Source of the DNA: Nitrospira sp.
GTDB taxonomy: Bacteria > Nitrospirota > Nitrospiria > Nitrospirales > Nitrospiraceae
Direction: 5' to 3'
Length of the DNA: 6,569 nt
NCBI GenBank assembly: GCA_025360665.1
Contig: JANYBU010000389.1
Coordinates: 1 to 6,569, forward strand
The notes under the pieces: generated by a model
Databases searched by the model: none
The model's input: the letters and a program-made list of their open reading frames with translations, nothing else
What the model was told of the DNA's origin: nothing
Translations under genes and position numbers: made by a program
Shown here: piece by piece, positions 1-6,518 of the stretch
Numbering within the stretch: the first letter of the stretch is position 1
How the letters are laid out: every line of letters starts with the position of its first letter

Positions 1-75
1 GACCGCTCGGATTGCCTCCAGTGCCACCTTGGCCTTGAACGCCCCACTGAAATGCTTGCGCGTACGTGCACGCAT
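1..75 (-). CDS. IS3-family transposase OrfA, N-terminal 25 codons (partial, runs off the left edge)
   Basis: Reading leftward from an ATG at 73-75, 25 codons stay open to the window edge. They begin MRARTRKHFSGAFKAKVALE, the typical start of the HTH_Tnp_1 (IS3/IS911 OrfA) helix-turn-helix protein: a basic leader, then the 'F(K/S)..FK.KVALEA' pattern. OrfA binds the IS ends and, in this family, usually fuses to OrfB by -1 frameshifting to form the active transposase. The remainder of OrfA and all of OrfB (the DDE catalytic part) lie outside the window, so intactness cannot be judged. A clear ribosome binding site (AAGGAG, about 84-89 on the minus strand) precedes the start and sits in a small inverted repeat. 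The gene is downstream of, and in the same direction as, the SNF2-DUF262-methylase operon, so read-through into it is possible. Confidence 0.85.
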   Translation of the reverse strand, partial: MRARTRKHFSGAFKAKVALEAIRAV

Positions 76-77
76 GA

Positions 78-98
78 CCTGCTCCTTTGTACAGCAGG
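78..98 (-). promoter_or_regulatory. Inverted repeat overlapping the ribosome binding site of the left IS orfA
   Basis: On the minus strand the leader reads CCTGCT, nine bases, AGCAGG: a perfect 6-bp inverted repeat (plus-strand arms 78-83 and 93-98). The AAGGAG Shine-Dalgarno of orfA lies partly in the loop and partly in the 3' arm, six or more bases before the ATG. In RNA the fold would partly occlude the ribosome binding site. The repeat is seen in the sequence; the regulatory role is inferred. The stem is short, so it is weaker evidence than the matching structure in the right-hand IS. Confidence 0.45.
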
Positions 99-106
99 CT
101 ACCACC

Positions 107-1825
107 TTAAACTACTGTCCGGAAATTGGGGTCCACTATACCCCCGAGCTTCAAATTCTCGACGGACGTGGCGAGCGGGAAGCCGCTCTTGAGCAGAATT
201 TCATAGAGCAGATCGTCCGCCGTTCTGCCGTCGCGGATGTGGTCTACGTGCAGATCGAGCTGCTTCTCCAGCGTCCCGGCTTCGTGTGGCACCTCGGCGT
301 TCCAGGGGTTGAAGTTGGACTCGGCCAGCTTGAACACCCTGAAGCCTAGATCCTGCATCTGCAATCCTCCATCAGGCAACTTACCTTCCTCTTCTTTGTT
401 CCGCTCTGTGATGACTTGGCGGACACGCTCCTTGGTGATGTCCGCAATGGTCTTGAGTCGTGCTTCCGGCTTAGGTAGTGGCTCCGGAAGTTGTACCAAC
501 ACAAACCGGCGGTTGCCGCTGTCCTCCAGGTTCTGTTCAATAACGGCGTGCCCAGTGGAACCACTGCCAGCAAAGAAGTCGAGGACGATTTCAGCTTCGT
601 TTGGGCGCGTGGCAATCTGAAGCATCCGTCGGATCAGACCCGTAGGCTTTACCGTGTCGAGCACGTTGTCGGTGTGCTCGAAAGCCACATGCTCCATCAA
701 CTGCCTCTTCGCATCCTGCGTATGGCCGACCTCCGAGTATGGCCAAAAAGTCTGCGGTACGCGCCCCTGCTTCACCTCGGAAAGGAATCGCTTTATCGCT
801 GGAACGTTGTTGCCATCCTTCCCCCACCAGATTCGGTGTTCGCGGTCCATCTCCTCGAATTTCTCTTTTGACACACGCCAGTAGTTGCCTGGCGGAGGTC
901 CCTCGATTACCCGACCAGACGGGCAATTGATGGAGTACATCCCTTCGCTGTAGTAGTTTCTGGCGGACAGATCACCAGGTTTCCACGGCCCACGCGGGTC
1001 GTTGTCCGAGTTATCATAGCGAGCTTCCATCTCCTCGGTGCGTGGCAACAGCTTTGGCCGCCAAACCTCCCCGTGCCGCGCATAGGCTACAATGTAGTCA
1101 TGATCTTCCGAAAAGTGGCGGGCCGAGTTTTTTGGCGAGTAGACCTTCTGCCAGATGATGCTGGCAATGAAGTTCTCCTCCCCGAACACCTCATTCATGA
1201 GTGCCCGAAGGTTATGGACTTCGTTGTCATCGCAGGAAATGAAGAGTATCCCATCTTCTTTCAACAGATTTCTGGCCAGATAGAGCCTCGGATACATCAT
1301 ATTTAGCCACTTCGAGTGAAACCGGCCGTCAGTTTCGGCATTCGTGTTGAACTTCTTCCCCTCAGCATCCACTTGGCCAGTGTATTCCAGATAGGTCTGC
1401 AAGGATTCGCTGTAGTTGTCTGGGTAAATGAAGTCGTTACCGGTGTTGTAGGGCGGATCGATGTAGATCATCTTGACCTTGCCCAGGTAGGACTTCTGCA
1501 ACAGTTTCAGCGTTTCGAGGTTGTCGCCCTCGATGATCAGGTTTTCCGTCGTCTCGAAATTGACGCTCTCTTCTGGACAAGGCCGTAACGTGGCGAGACT
1601 CGGCATCTGGATCGTCTTAAAGCAGTCGGCCTTGCCCGGCCAGTTCATGCCGTAGCGTTCCTTGCCCACGTCCACTATCTCGCCCAGCGCGAGCTTCAGC
1701 CGCTCGAAGTCGAGTCTACCGTCTTCGGTGCGGATTTCGGGAAAGAGGCGCAGCAATTCTTGCCGCTTGTCTTCAGCGATGTCATGAGAGCGCAGATCGA
1801 GCTTTTCGGGTTGCTCTTGGTTCAT
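107..1825 (-). CDS. Type III Mod-like N6-adenine DNA methyltransferase, C-terminus truncated by an IS
   Basis: The 572-residue protein has the beta-class amino-methyltransferase order: catalytic motif IV DPPYNTG at residues 123-129, a target-recognition region at about 225-390, a motif-X-like VKPTGLI at 392-398, then the AdoMet-binding motif I FFAGSGST at 417-424. This is COG2189/Mod, predicted to methylate the N6 of adenine in a specific site. The N-terminal segment (LFPEIRTEDGRLDFERLKLALGE region) and IIEGDNLETLKLL at 97-109 are also typical. The ATG at 1825 overlaps the TAA of the DUF262 gene (TAATG), with AAGGA 7 nt upstream, which indicates translational coupling. The ending is abnormal. 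Family members continue after 'LLKSGFPL...VE.L.L.G' with a conserved tail of roughly 70-80 residues (general pattern 'VYSV..G.LLICLE...'; from memory, not aligned). Here residues about 563-572 (IVDPNFRTVV) are encoded by IS terminal sequence. The catalytic core is intact, so activity is possible, but folding or partner contacts may be lost. Confidence 0.93.
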   Translation of the reverse strand: MNQEQPEKLDLRSHDIAEDKRQELLRLFPEIRTEDGRLDFERLKLALGEIVDVGKERYGMNWPGKADCFKTIQMPSLATLRPCPEESVNFETTENLIIEGDNLETLKLLQKSYLGKVKMIYIDPPYNTGNDFIYPDNYSESLQTYLEYTGQVDAEGKKFNTNAETDGRFHSKWLNMMYPRLYLARNLLKEDGILFISCDDNEVHNLRALMNEVFGEENFIASIIWQKVYSPKNSARHFSEDHDYIVAYARHGEVWRPKLLPRTEEMEARYDNSDNDPRGPWKPGDLSARNYYSEGMYSINCPSGRVIEGPPPGNYWRVSKEKFEEMDREHRIWWGKDGNNVPAIKRFLSEVKQGRVPQTFWPYSEVGHTQDAKRQLMEHVAFEHTDNVLDTVKPTGLIRRMLQIATRPNEAEIVLDFFAGSGSTGHAVIEQNLEDSGNRRFVLVQLPEPLPKPEARLKTIADITKERVRQVITERNKEEEGKLPDGGLQMQDLGFRVFKLAESNFNPWNAEVPHEAGTLEKQLDLHVDHIRDGRTADDLLYEILLKSGFPLATSVENLKLGGIVDPNFRTVV

Positions 1826-3456
1826 TACCCATTCCTTAATTCAGCGAGAAAGGTGTTGGCTTCCTTGGCCAATCGATCTGCGCGCAGTCGGACCCAGGCG
1901 TCGTACTCCGTGATCGGCACACTCGTGAATTGCGGATCGATAAACTGCTGTCCCAGCTTCTCCGTTGTGATCTTATACCGTGTGACGTAATCCATTGGCG
2001 CTTTTGCGCTGATACGGATGTTGATAGCTGGGCCAATGACAGCAATATTAGCCAAGGCGTCTACCAGGCCGCTATTGCTCTGCCCCTCCAAGTACTTCGT
2101 GGGAAAGATGTGGTGCCACTGCGGACGAAAGTCCGCTAACACTTCTACGCCCTCGAAGCCGATTCTATGAGAATGTTCGTCCCAATCTAATGCCTTATTC
2201 TTGTACACCAGCAAATAGAGGATGAATCGACCAAATCGACTGTCGCCATAGTCACGTAGAAAATCTTCCGCATCCACCGGTTCATCATGACGAAACCTCC
2301 GCAAGAGTTTGTCGATAGCTTCCGACAGGGAGGCAGCTGCCTGAACATCCCGCAAATCCTCGTCCAAGGAAGTGGTTCCAGAACCGCTATATCGGGCAAA
2401 CCGTGACGCCTGCAGGAACCAATACAGTGCTTTATTAAATTGGGCGTCATCATGAAACTTATCAATGATGCTTACCATCGTGACCAGCGCAGCCTCGGTT
2501 GGCATAATATCGTTGCTTAAAATCCCATGCTCCCGAAACCGCGCTACCAGACGTTTCCAGGCATTCCTTGTGCGATCCCATGCCGGAACAATGTTTTCGG
2601 GATTCCAAAATGTGTCAGGTATCTCCTTGAACCGAGTCTTTTTCTCTCCGACACCTGTAATTGTTCGAAACAGGAGATTTGGATTTAGGTCAAAGCCAGC
2701 TTCCATCAAAGTCTGTAAATACGGAAGAAAGGTGTCTCGTACCCATTTCGGGTTTCGGGCTGCGACAACACCAAGATAAATGTCTGCTTCCGTCACGCGA
2801 GTTCCCCGGCTGTTCAGACGAGAGAAAATCTCCACCACATCCTCAAGTTCGTGATCGACGGTCACAGTGACAATTTCCTTTTCGCGAATCTTGCGCACAC
2901 GGTCTAGGCGGGTGAAGACTTCCATCGCGTCCATGCCGTCGCACAGTCCTTGAGCCTTAATCTCGCGCGCCATGTCGGTGAGGTGTCTTTGATCCTGCTC
3001 TTTCTGCGTGTCTAGCACGAGGAGTTCAGACAAGCGTATATAGCGACTGCCTTTTGCTCTGCGAATACCGGCATTTGCCACCCAGAAATATGGCGGCTGC
3101 TTCGCATCAACATCGAAACGAATGTCATATCTTTTTAAGGTCTTGTTCCATTCATCCGCGGACGCCCACCAATACGGTTTGCGGCCGAACAGGACACACA
3201 GAGCCGTTGTTCGTTGCTGTCCATCCACTAACCACTGGCTCGGACGCTGAGCATCGACGGCAACTCGCTCTTGAGCTTGGTGTCCGCTGTTCCACACCAG
3301 CAAGGACCCTATGGGGTAATCCAGCCAGAGAGACTCCGCCAAGTCTCGAACCTGCGTTGGCTTCCACACGAACCCGCGCTGAAATTCTGGAATGCTCCAC
3401 CGGTGACTTACCGCGCGCTCGACCAGTTCAAGGAGCTTTGTCTGTTCATACCCCAT
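1825..3456 (-). CDS. DUF262 (GmrSD N-terminal-like) protein with C-terminal HNH-type nuclease motif
   Basis: This 543-residue protein starts with the DUF262 signature: IPEFQRGFVW at 22-31, DYPIGSLLVW at 46-55 and LVDGQQRTTAL at 76-86. The DGQQR block is the ParB/Srx-like motif linked to nucleotide binding and hydrolysis in GmrS, SspE and BrxU. FSRLNSRGTRVTEADI at 211-226 is the second conserved DUF262 block. Near the C-terminus, QWHHIFPTKYL (446-456) followed by Asn470, Asn479 and a RISAKAPMDYV stretch matches the H-x-x-P...N layout of the DUF1524/HNH nuclease half of this family. I infer an NTP-controlled DNA nuclease acting in defence. The start at 3456 has AGGAG 10 nt upstream and the gene begins 22 nt after the SNF2 stop. 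The stop overlaps the methylase start by one base. No signal peptide or membrane segment is seen. Substrate (modified or unmodified DNA) cannot be told from sequence. Confidence 0.9.
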   Translation of the reverse strand: MGYEQTKLLELVERAVSHRWSIPEFQRGFVWKPTQVRDLAESLWLDYPIGSLLVWNSGHQAQERVAVDAQRPSQWLVDGQQRTTALCVLFGRKPYWWASADEWNKTLKRYDIRFDVDAKQPPYFWVANAGIRRAKGSRYIRLSELLVLDTQKEQDQRHLTDMAREIKAQGLCDGMDAMEVFTRLDRVRKIREKEIVTVTVDHELEDVVEIFSRLNSRGTRVTEADIYLGVVAARNPKWVRDTFLPYLQTLMEAGFDLNPNLLFRTITGVGEKKTRFKEIPDTFWNPENIVPAWDRTRNAWKRLVARFREHGILSNDIMPTEAALVTMVSIIDKFHDDAQFNKALYWFLQASRFARYSGSGTTSLDEDLRDVQAAASLSEAIDKLLRRFRHDEPVDAEDFLRDYGDSRFGRFILYLLVYKNKALDWDEHSHRIGFEGVEVLADFRPQWHHIFPTKYLEGQSNSGLVDALANIAVIGPAINIRISAKAPMDYVTRYKITTEKLGQQFIDPQFTSVPITEYDAWVRLRADRLAKEANTFLAELRNG

Positions 3457-3478
3457 TTGTCGTTATCTCCTATGCTTC

Positions 3479-6361
3479 TCATGTCAGTTCCCAGTGCAAG
3501 GTGAAAAGGCTTTCCTCTTCCGTTTTCTGTTGCAGGCGATGACTGATCTCGTCTAACAGGGCGTCTTTCTGTCTATCGATCTCGCGGGCGGCTTCGTCAA
3601 ATGCTTTCCAGGCGTCGGTTCGTTTAGCTTCTAGATGACGCAACGCGCGCTGGCGCTCAAGCTTCTCCGGCAAGTTGGGGGCCAACCGCGCGGATTTTTT
3701 CGTTTCCTTGATGGTTCCGTCGAGTTCGTCAAGCTCTGCCTTGAGTGAGGTACGGCGATCCTCGGCCCAGTGGTCGAGTTTATCCATTTCGGTCTCAAAC
3801 CACATCCCATTTTTTGTCGAGATGGAGTCCAGTAACTCCCGTATCTGTCGGGCAGTCATGTCTTCCAGTGTCGCCTTTATGCCGGCAGGCAACAACACTG
3901 CCCCTTTCTCTTCACCAGGAAGGTCAAAGAGTCGGCGACACTGGGCACTACCCACGACCTCGCCATTATCGGTCACGCCGGCAAGGATCAGATGGTCCTC
4001 AGTTTCTAGGGCAGTGAGAGCAACATGTACGCACCTGAGCCAACCGCTCCTACCTTTAAGAGGCTCAAGGATTGTGATGTTTTTGCCACTCTCCGGATAT
4101 CGAAAGATGACGCCACCGGGCTGGACTGACAACGCCTTGGCTTGTGCGAGAAGACGTTGTGCCAAGGGATGGCCAACACGGTAGGTGTTGGCGTCCTCTA
4201 CATTCTTGCCCATGCGATAGGGGCCAGGATGGATGGTCTCTCCTAGGAAGGGGTTTCGCTCCAACGTGAAGCTATACTCCCGCTCCTCAAAGCGTGCATA
4301 CGGTGCGAGCAGGTACCGTGTGAGCCACCAAAGCCGCTCCTCGAAGCGGTCTAAATAATCGCGGCTTTGAATGCGCACTTTCTCCACCACGTCCTGGTCG
4401 AAATTGTTGAGCAGCTTTTCGCGTGTGTCCCGTTGGCTCTCCGCGATTTCAGTTTCCAGATCACGCTGGAGTGCGTCGAACTCGAACTGAATCTGTTCTG
4501 GAGTCCGACACTTCTGGTAGATAGTAGCGAGGCGTTTCTCAAAGTCCACGCCAGATTCCACTGCGCCCAACACTTCGTCACTTGCCCCGAATACTCCATT
4601 GAAGAGGCGGAATTTCTGGTCCAAGAGCTGATACACCCTCAGATCGGCGGCGTTGCTCCGATTGAGGAAGTTGACCACCACTACGTCGAACTTTTGTCCG
4701 TAGCGATGGCAGCGTCCAATGCGCTGCTCGATTCGCTGGGGGTTCCAGGGTAGGTCGTAGTTCACCACTAGATTGCAGAATTGGAGGTTAATGCCCTCCG
4801 CAGCGGCCTCGGTGGCAATCATGATCGCCGCCTTGTCACGGAAATAGTCCACCAGCGCTGCTCGCATGTCCGCGCTGGGCGAGCCGCTGATACGGTCGGT
4901 GCCTGCATGCTGCTCTAGCCAATGGTGATAGATCTCTTTCGATTTGGGATCGTTATTCGTGCCGTTGAACAACAGGATCTTGCCCGCAAACTCTGTCTGT
5001 TCAAGAACGCGGAGGAGGTATTCCTGTGTTCGCCGTGACTCCGTGAAAATGAGCGCCTTCTGCTGAATCGTGGCATCCATCTGGTTCTTTTGCGCCTCGG
5101 CTGCAGCGGCAAAACCTCGACGCAGCGCCGTTAAGAGCACCTCACCCTTTGAGTTTTTGATAATGGACTTGGCTAGCGCATGGAATTCTCTGAGCTTGGC
5201 CATCTCCAGCCGAAGCTCAGCCAGCTGTTCAGAAGTCAGCCTCACACGCTCGGCAGGTGTGGCGCCGTTCTCATCTTCCTCCCACTCGTCGGCCAGCTCA
5301 TCGAGGTCTTCCAAATTGTCTGCCAACTCGTCTGGCAACGCGTCTACCGCTTCGCTCGCAGTGGCAGCCGCCTCCAGCTTGTTCGCGAGGCCATCTAATG
5401 TGCTGGAAATGGCATATGTGGAGGAGGCCAGGAGTTTACGAAGGATGAGTGTCATTAGCTGTCGCTGACTGGCGGGCAAGGCATAGAGCATGGGCTGCTG
5501 GAGATAATCGGAAACTAAGTCGTAAAGCCGCTGCTCCTCTTGGGTTGGCACAAACTCCTGAACCAGCGCATGGCGGTTGGTGAACTTCACGTACTGCAGC
5601 ACCTGCTTGCGCAGCGTGCGTTTACAGAGCGGCCTGAGCCGCTCCTTCAGCTCCGCGAAGTCGGCATCGTTTCCGAGACGTGCGAACCGGGCTCGGAAGC
5701 TCTTCAAGTCCCCGAAGGCAAAGTCGTCGATGATGCTTACCAAGCCATAGAGTTCTAGAAGGGAGTTCTGTAGCGGCGTTGCAGTGAGCAGCACTTTTTG
5801 AAATAGCGCAACGGCCTGCTTGATGGCAGAGGCAATCTTACTGGAAGACTTATAGACATTTCGCAGTCGGTGGGCCTCGTCGATGACGACCAAATCCCAA
5901 GCAGTTTGGCGTATGTAGGGCTCCTTGGTGCGAGCAAATTGGTATGAACAGAGGACAACCGCATCTCGCTGGAAAGGATTGAGGTTGCCGGCGCGGATTG
6001 CCTCATTGAAGCTTCGATTTTCTAGAATCGCTGATGGCAGATGGAATTTGTCGGCCAATTCCTGACTCCACTGTTTGCGCAAGTTCGCGGGAACGATCAC
6101 CAAAAGTCGTCGCTTACGTTCCGCCCACTTTTGGGAGATCAGCAGCCCAGCTTCAATCGTCTTTCCAAGCCCGACCTCGTCGGCGAGAATCGCACCGCGT
6201 GAAAAAGGGCTGCGGAAGGCAAACAAAGCCGCCTCAACCTGGTGTGGGTTGAGGTCAACCTGAGCATCCGACAACGCAGCGGCGAGCTTTTCTATGCTAT
6301 CTGAGGCACACCGCTTTGTGAGTTCGTAGGCAAAATACTTGGTATGGTAGGGGGTGATCAT
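3479..6361 (-). CDS. SNF2/RapA-type DEAD/DEAH-box ATPase (DNA translocase) of a defence locus
   Basis: The 960-residue protein (from ATG 6361) carries both RecA lobes. Lobe 1: LNPHQVEAALFAF (Q-like motif, 37-49), Walker A DEVGLGKTIEAG (61-72), motif Ia-like VIVPANLRKQW (88-98), Walker B DEAH (161-164) and motif III LLTATP (191-196). Lobe 2: LIFTESRRTQEYL (437-449), motif V ATEAAAEGINLQ (516-527) and motif VI QRIGRCHRYGQ (546-556). This is SNF2-type ATP-driven translocation on double-stranded DNA, as in RapA and DISARM DrmD-like proteins. Between the lobes lies a very acidic stretch (about 338-365); the last ~100 residues (about 858-948) are charged and probably coiled coil. I chose ATG 6361 because MITPYHTKYFAYELT fits the way family members begin. 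A GTG at 6400 would add 13 residues (ISQGGRG...) unlike the family, and a stop lies just above it, but neither start has a well-spaced ribosome binding site. It is the first gene of the operon. It lacks the nuclease domain of a Res subunit. Confidence 0.93.
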   Translation of the reverse strand: MITPYHTKYFAYELTKRCASDSIEKLAAALSDAQVDLNPHQVEAALFAFRSPFSRGAILADEVGLGKTIEAGLLISQKWAERKRRLLVIVPANLRKQWSQELADKFHLPSAILENRSFNEAIRAGNLNPFQRDAVVLCSYQFARTKEPYIRQTAWDLVVIDEAHRLRNVYKSSSKIASAIKQAVALFQKVLLTATPLQNSLLELYGLVSIIDDFAFGDLKSFRARFARLGNDADFAELKERLRPLCKRTLRKQVLQYVKFTNRHALVQEFVPTQEEQRLYDLVSDYLQQPMLYALPASQRQLMTLILRKLLASSTYAISSTLDGLANKLEAAATASEAVDALPDELADNLEDLDELADEWEEDENGATPAERVRLTSEQLAELRLEMAKLREFHALAKSIIKNSKGEVLLTALRRGFAAAAEAQKNQMDATIQQKALIFTESRRTQEYLLRVLEQTEFAGKILLFNGTNNDPKSKEIYHHWLEQHAGTDRISGSPSADMRAALVDYFRDKAAIMIATEAAAEGINLQFCNLVVNYDLPWNPQRIEQRIGRCHRYGQKFDVVVVNFLNRSNAADLRVYQLLDQKFRLFNGVFGASDEVLGAVESGVDFEKRLATIYQKCRTPEQIQFEFDALQRDLETEIAESQRDTREKLLNNFDQDVVEKVRIQSRDYLDRFEERLWWLTRYLLAPYARFEEREYSFTLERNPFLGETIHPGPYRMGKNVEDANTYRVGHPLAQRLLAQAKALSVQPGGVIFRYPESGKNITILEPLKGRSGWLRCVHVALTALETEDHLILAGVTDNGEVVGSAQCRRLFDLPGEEKGAVLLPAGIKATLEDMTARQIRELLDSISTKNGMWFETEMDKLDHWAEDRRTSLKAELDELDGTIKETKKSARLAPNLPEKLERQRALRHLEAKRTDAWKAFDEAAREIDRQKDALLDEISHRLQQKTEEESLFTLHWELT

Positions 6362-6384
6362 TTGGTGCCGCAGAATACCTCTTC

Positions 6385-6425
6385 CCCCTTGAGAAATCAC
6401 CCCGCCTTAATGGGGAGACAAGGGG
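6385..6425 (-). promoter_or_regulatory. Inverted repeat in the SNF2 leader (possible hairpin)
   Basis: On the minus strand CCCCTTG and CAAGGGG form a perfect 7-bp inverted repeat (plus-strand 6385-6391 and 6419-6425). Nested inside is a CCCC/GGGG pair (6400-6403 and 6412-6415) around an 8-nt loop. The alternative GTG start at 6398-6400 lies inside it, while the preferred ATG at 6361 lies 24 nt downstream. It sits in the short native stretch left between the right-hand IS and the SNF2 gene. C/G runs make chance pairing plausible, and it could equally be an operator-like DNA site. No confident -35/-10 pair was found in this interval. Confidence 0.3.
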
Positions 6426-6472
6426 CAAAGAGAAGTGGCCCTGGAAATTTGAACACGCCGATAGGTGGAGGA

Positions 6473-6516
6473 TCTGCTCCCGTTGATGGCCCTACTGGGC
6501 GATGAAAGGGAGCAGA
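6473..6516 (+). promoter_or_regulatory. Hairpin sequestering the ribosome binding site of the right IS orfA
   Basis: TCTGCTCCC (6473-6481) and GGGAGCAGA (6508-6516) form a perfect 9-bp inverted repeat. Inside the loop a second perfect pair, GCCC (6489-6492) and GGGC (6497-6500), closes a TACT tetraloop. The 3' arm contains the GGGAG Shine-Dalgarno, which is 6 nt before the orfA ATG. In a transcript that starts outside the IS the ribosome binding site would be paired; one that starts within the element past the 5' arm would escape. This is the logic known for IS10 and IS50 transposase genes. The structure is seen; its function is inferred. Confidence 0.65.
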
Positions 6517-6518
6517 CA

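Larger units (their letters stand above)
1..139 (-). mobile_element. IS3-family insertion sequence, left-end portion (partial)
   Basis: This is the orfA-proximal end of an IS3-type element whose body lies left of the window. The terminal sequence on the minus strand starts at about 137-139 and reads AGTGGACCCCAATTTCCGGA, which resembles IS3-family terminal inverted repeats. It is followed by a short leader and orfA. The boundary is placed where the upstream methylase protein stops looking like its family (after Gly561/Gly562) and the terminal sequence begins; it could be off by a few bases. The other end and the target-site duplication are not visible. The insertion lies in the 3' part of the methylase gene and provides that gene's last codons and stop. 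Confidence 0.8.

Noticed and set aside
107..1825. Complete type III restriction-modification system
   Set aside because: Only a Mod-like protein is present and it is truncated; the SNF2 protein lacks a Res endonuclease domain and has SNF2 rather than Res-type motifs (RIGRCHRYGQ).
3054..4184. Plus-strand open frames of 162 and 169 codons (3054-3542, 3675-4184)
   Set aside because: They lie opposite the well-supported SNF2 and DUF262 genes, have no recognisable motifs and show low-complexity Ser/Arg-rich products typical of antisense shadows.
3479..6361. DISARM class 1 locus (drmD + drmMI)
   Set aside because: An SNF2 ATPase and a methylase are present, but no drmA, drmB or drmC is in the window, and the methylase is a plain Mod type with a DUF262 gene between. 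It cannot be called DISARM from this.
6445..6478. Promoter with TTGAAC (6449-6454) and ATCTGC 17 bp downstream in the right IS
   Set aside because: The -10 match is poor, and nothing else supports it; a transposase promoter is expected in the area but cannot be placed.
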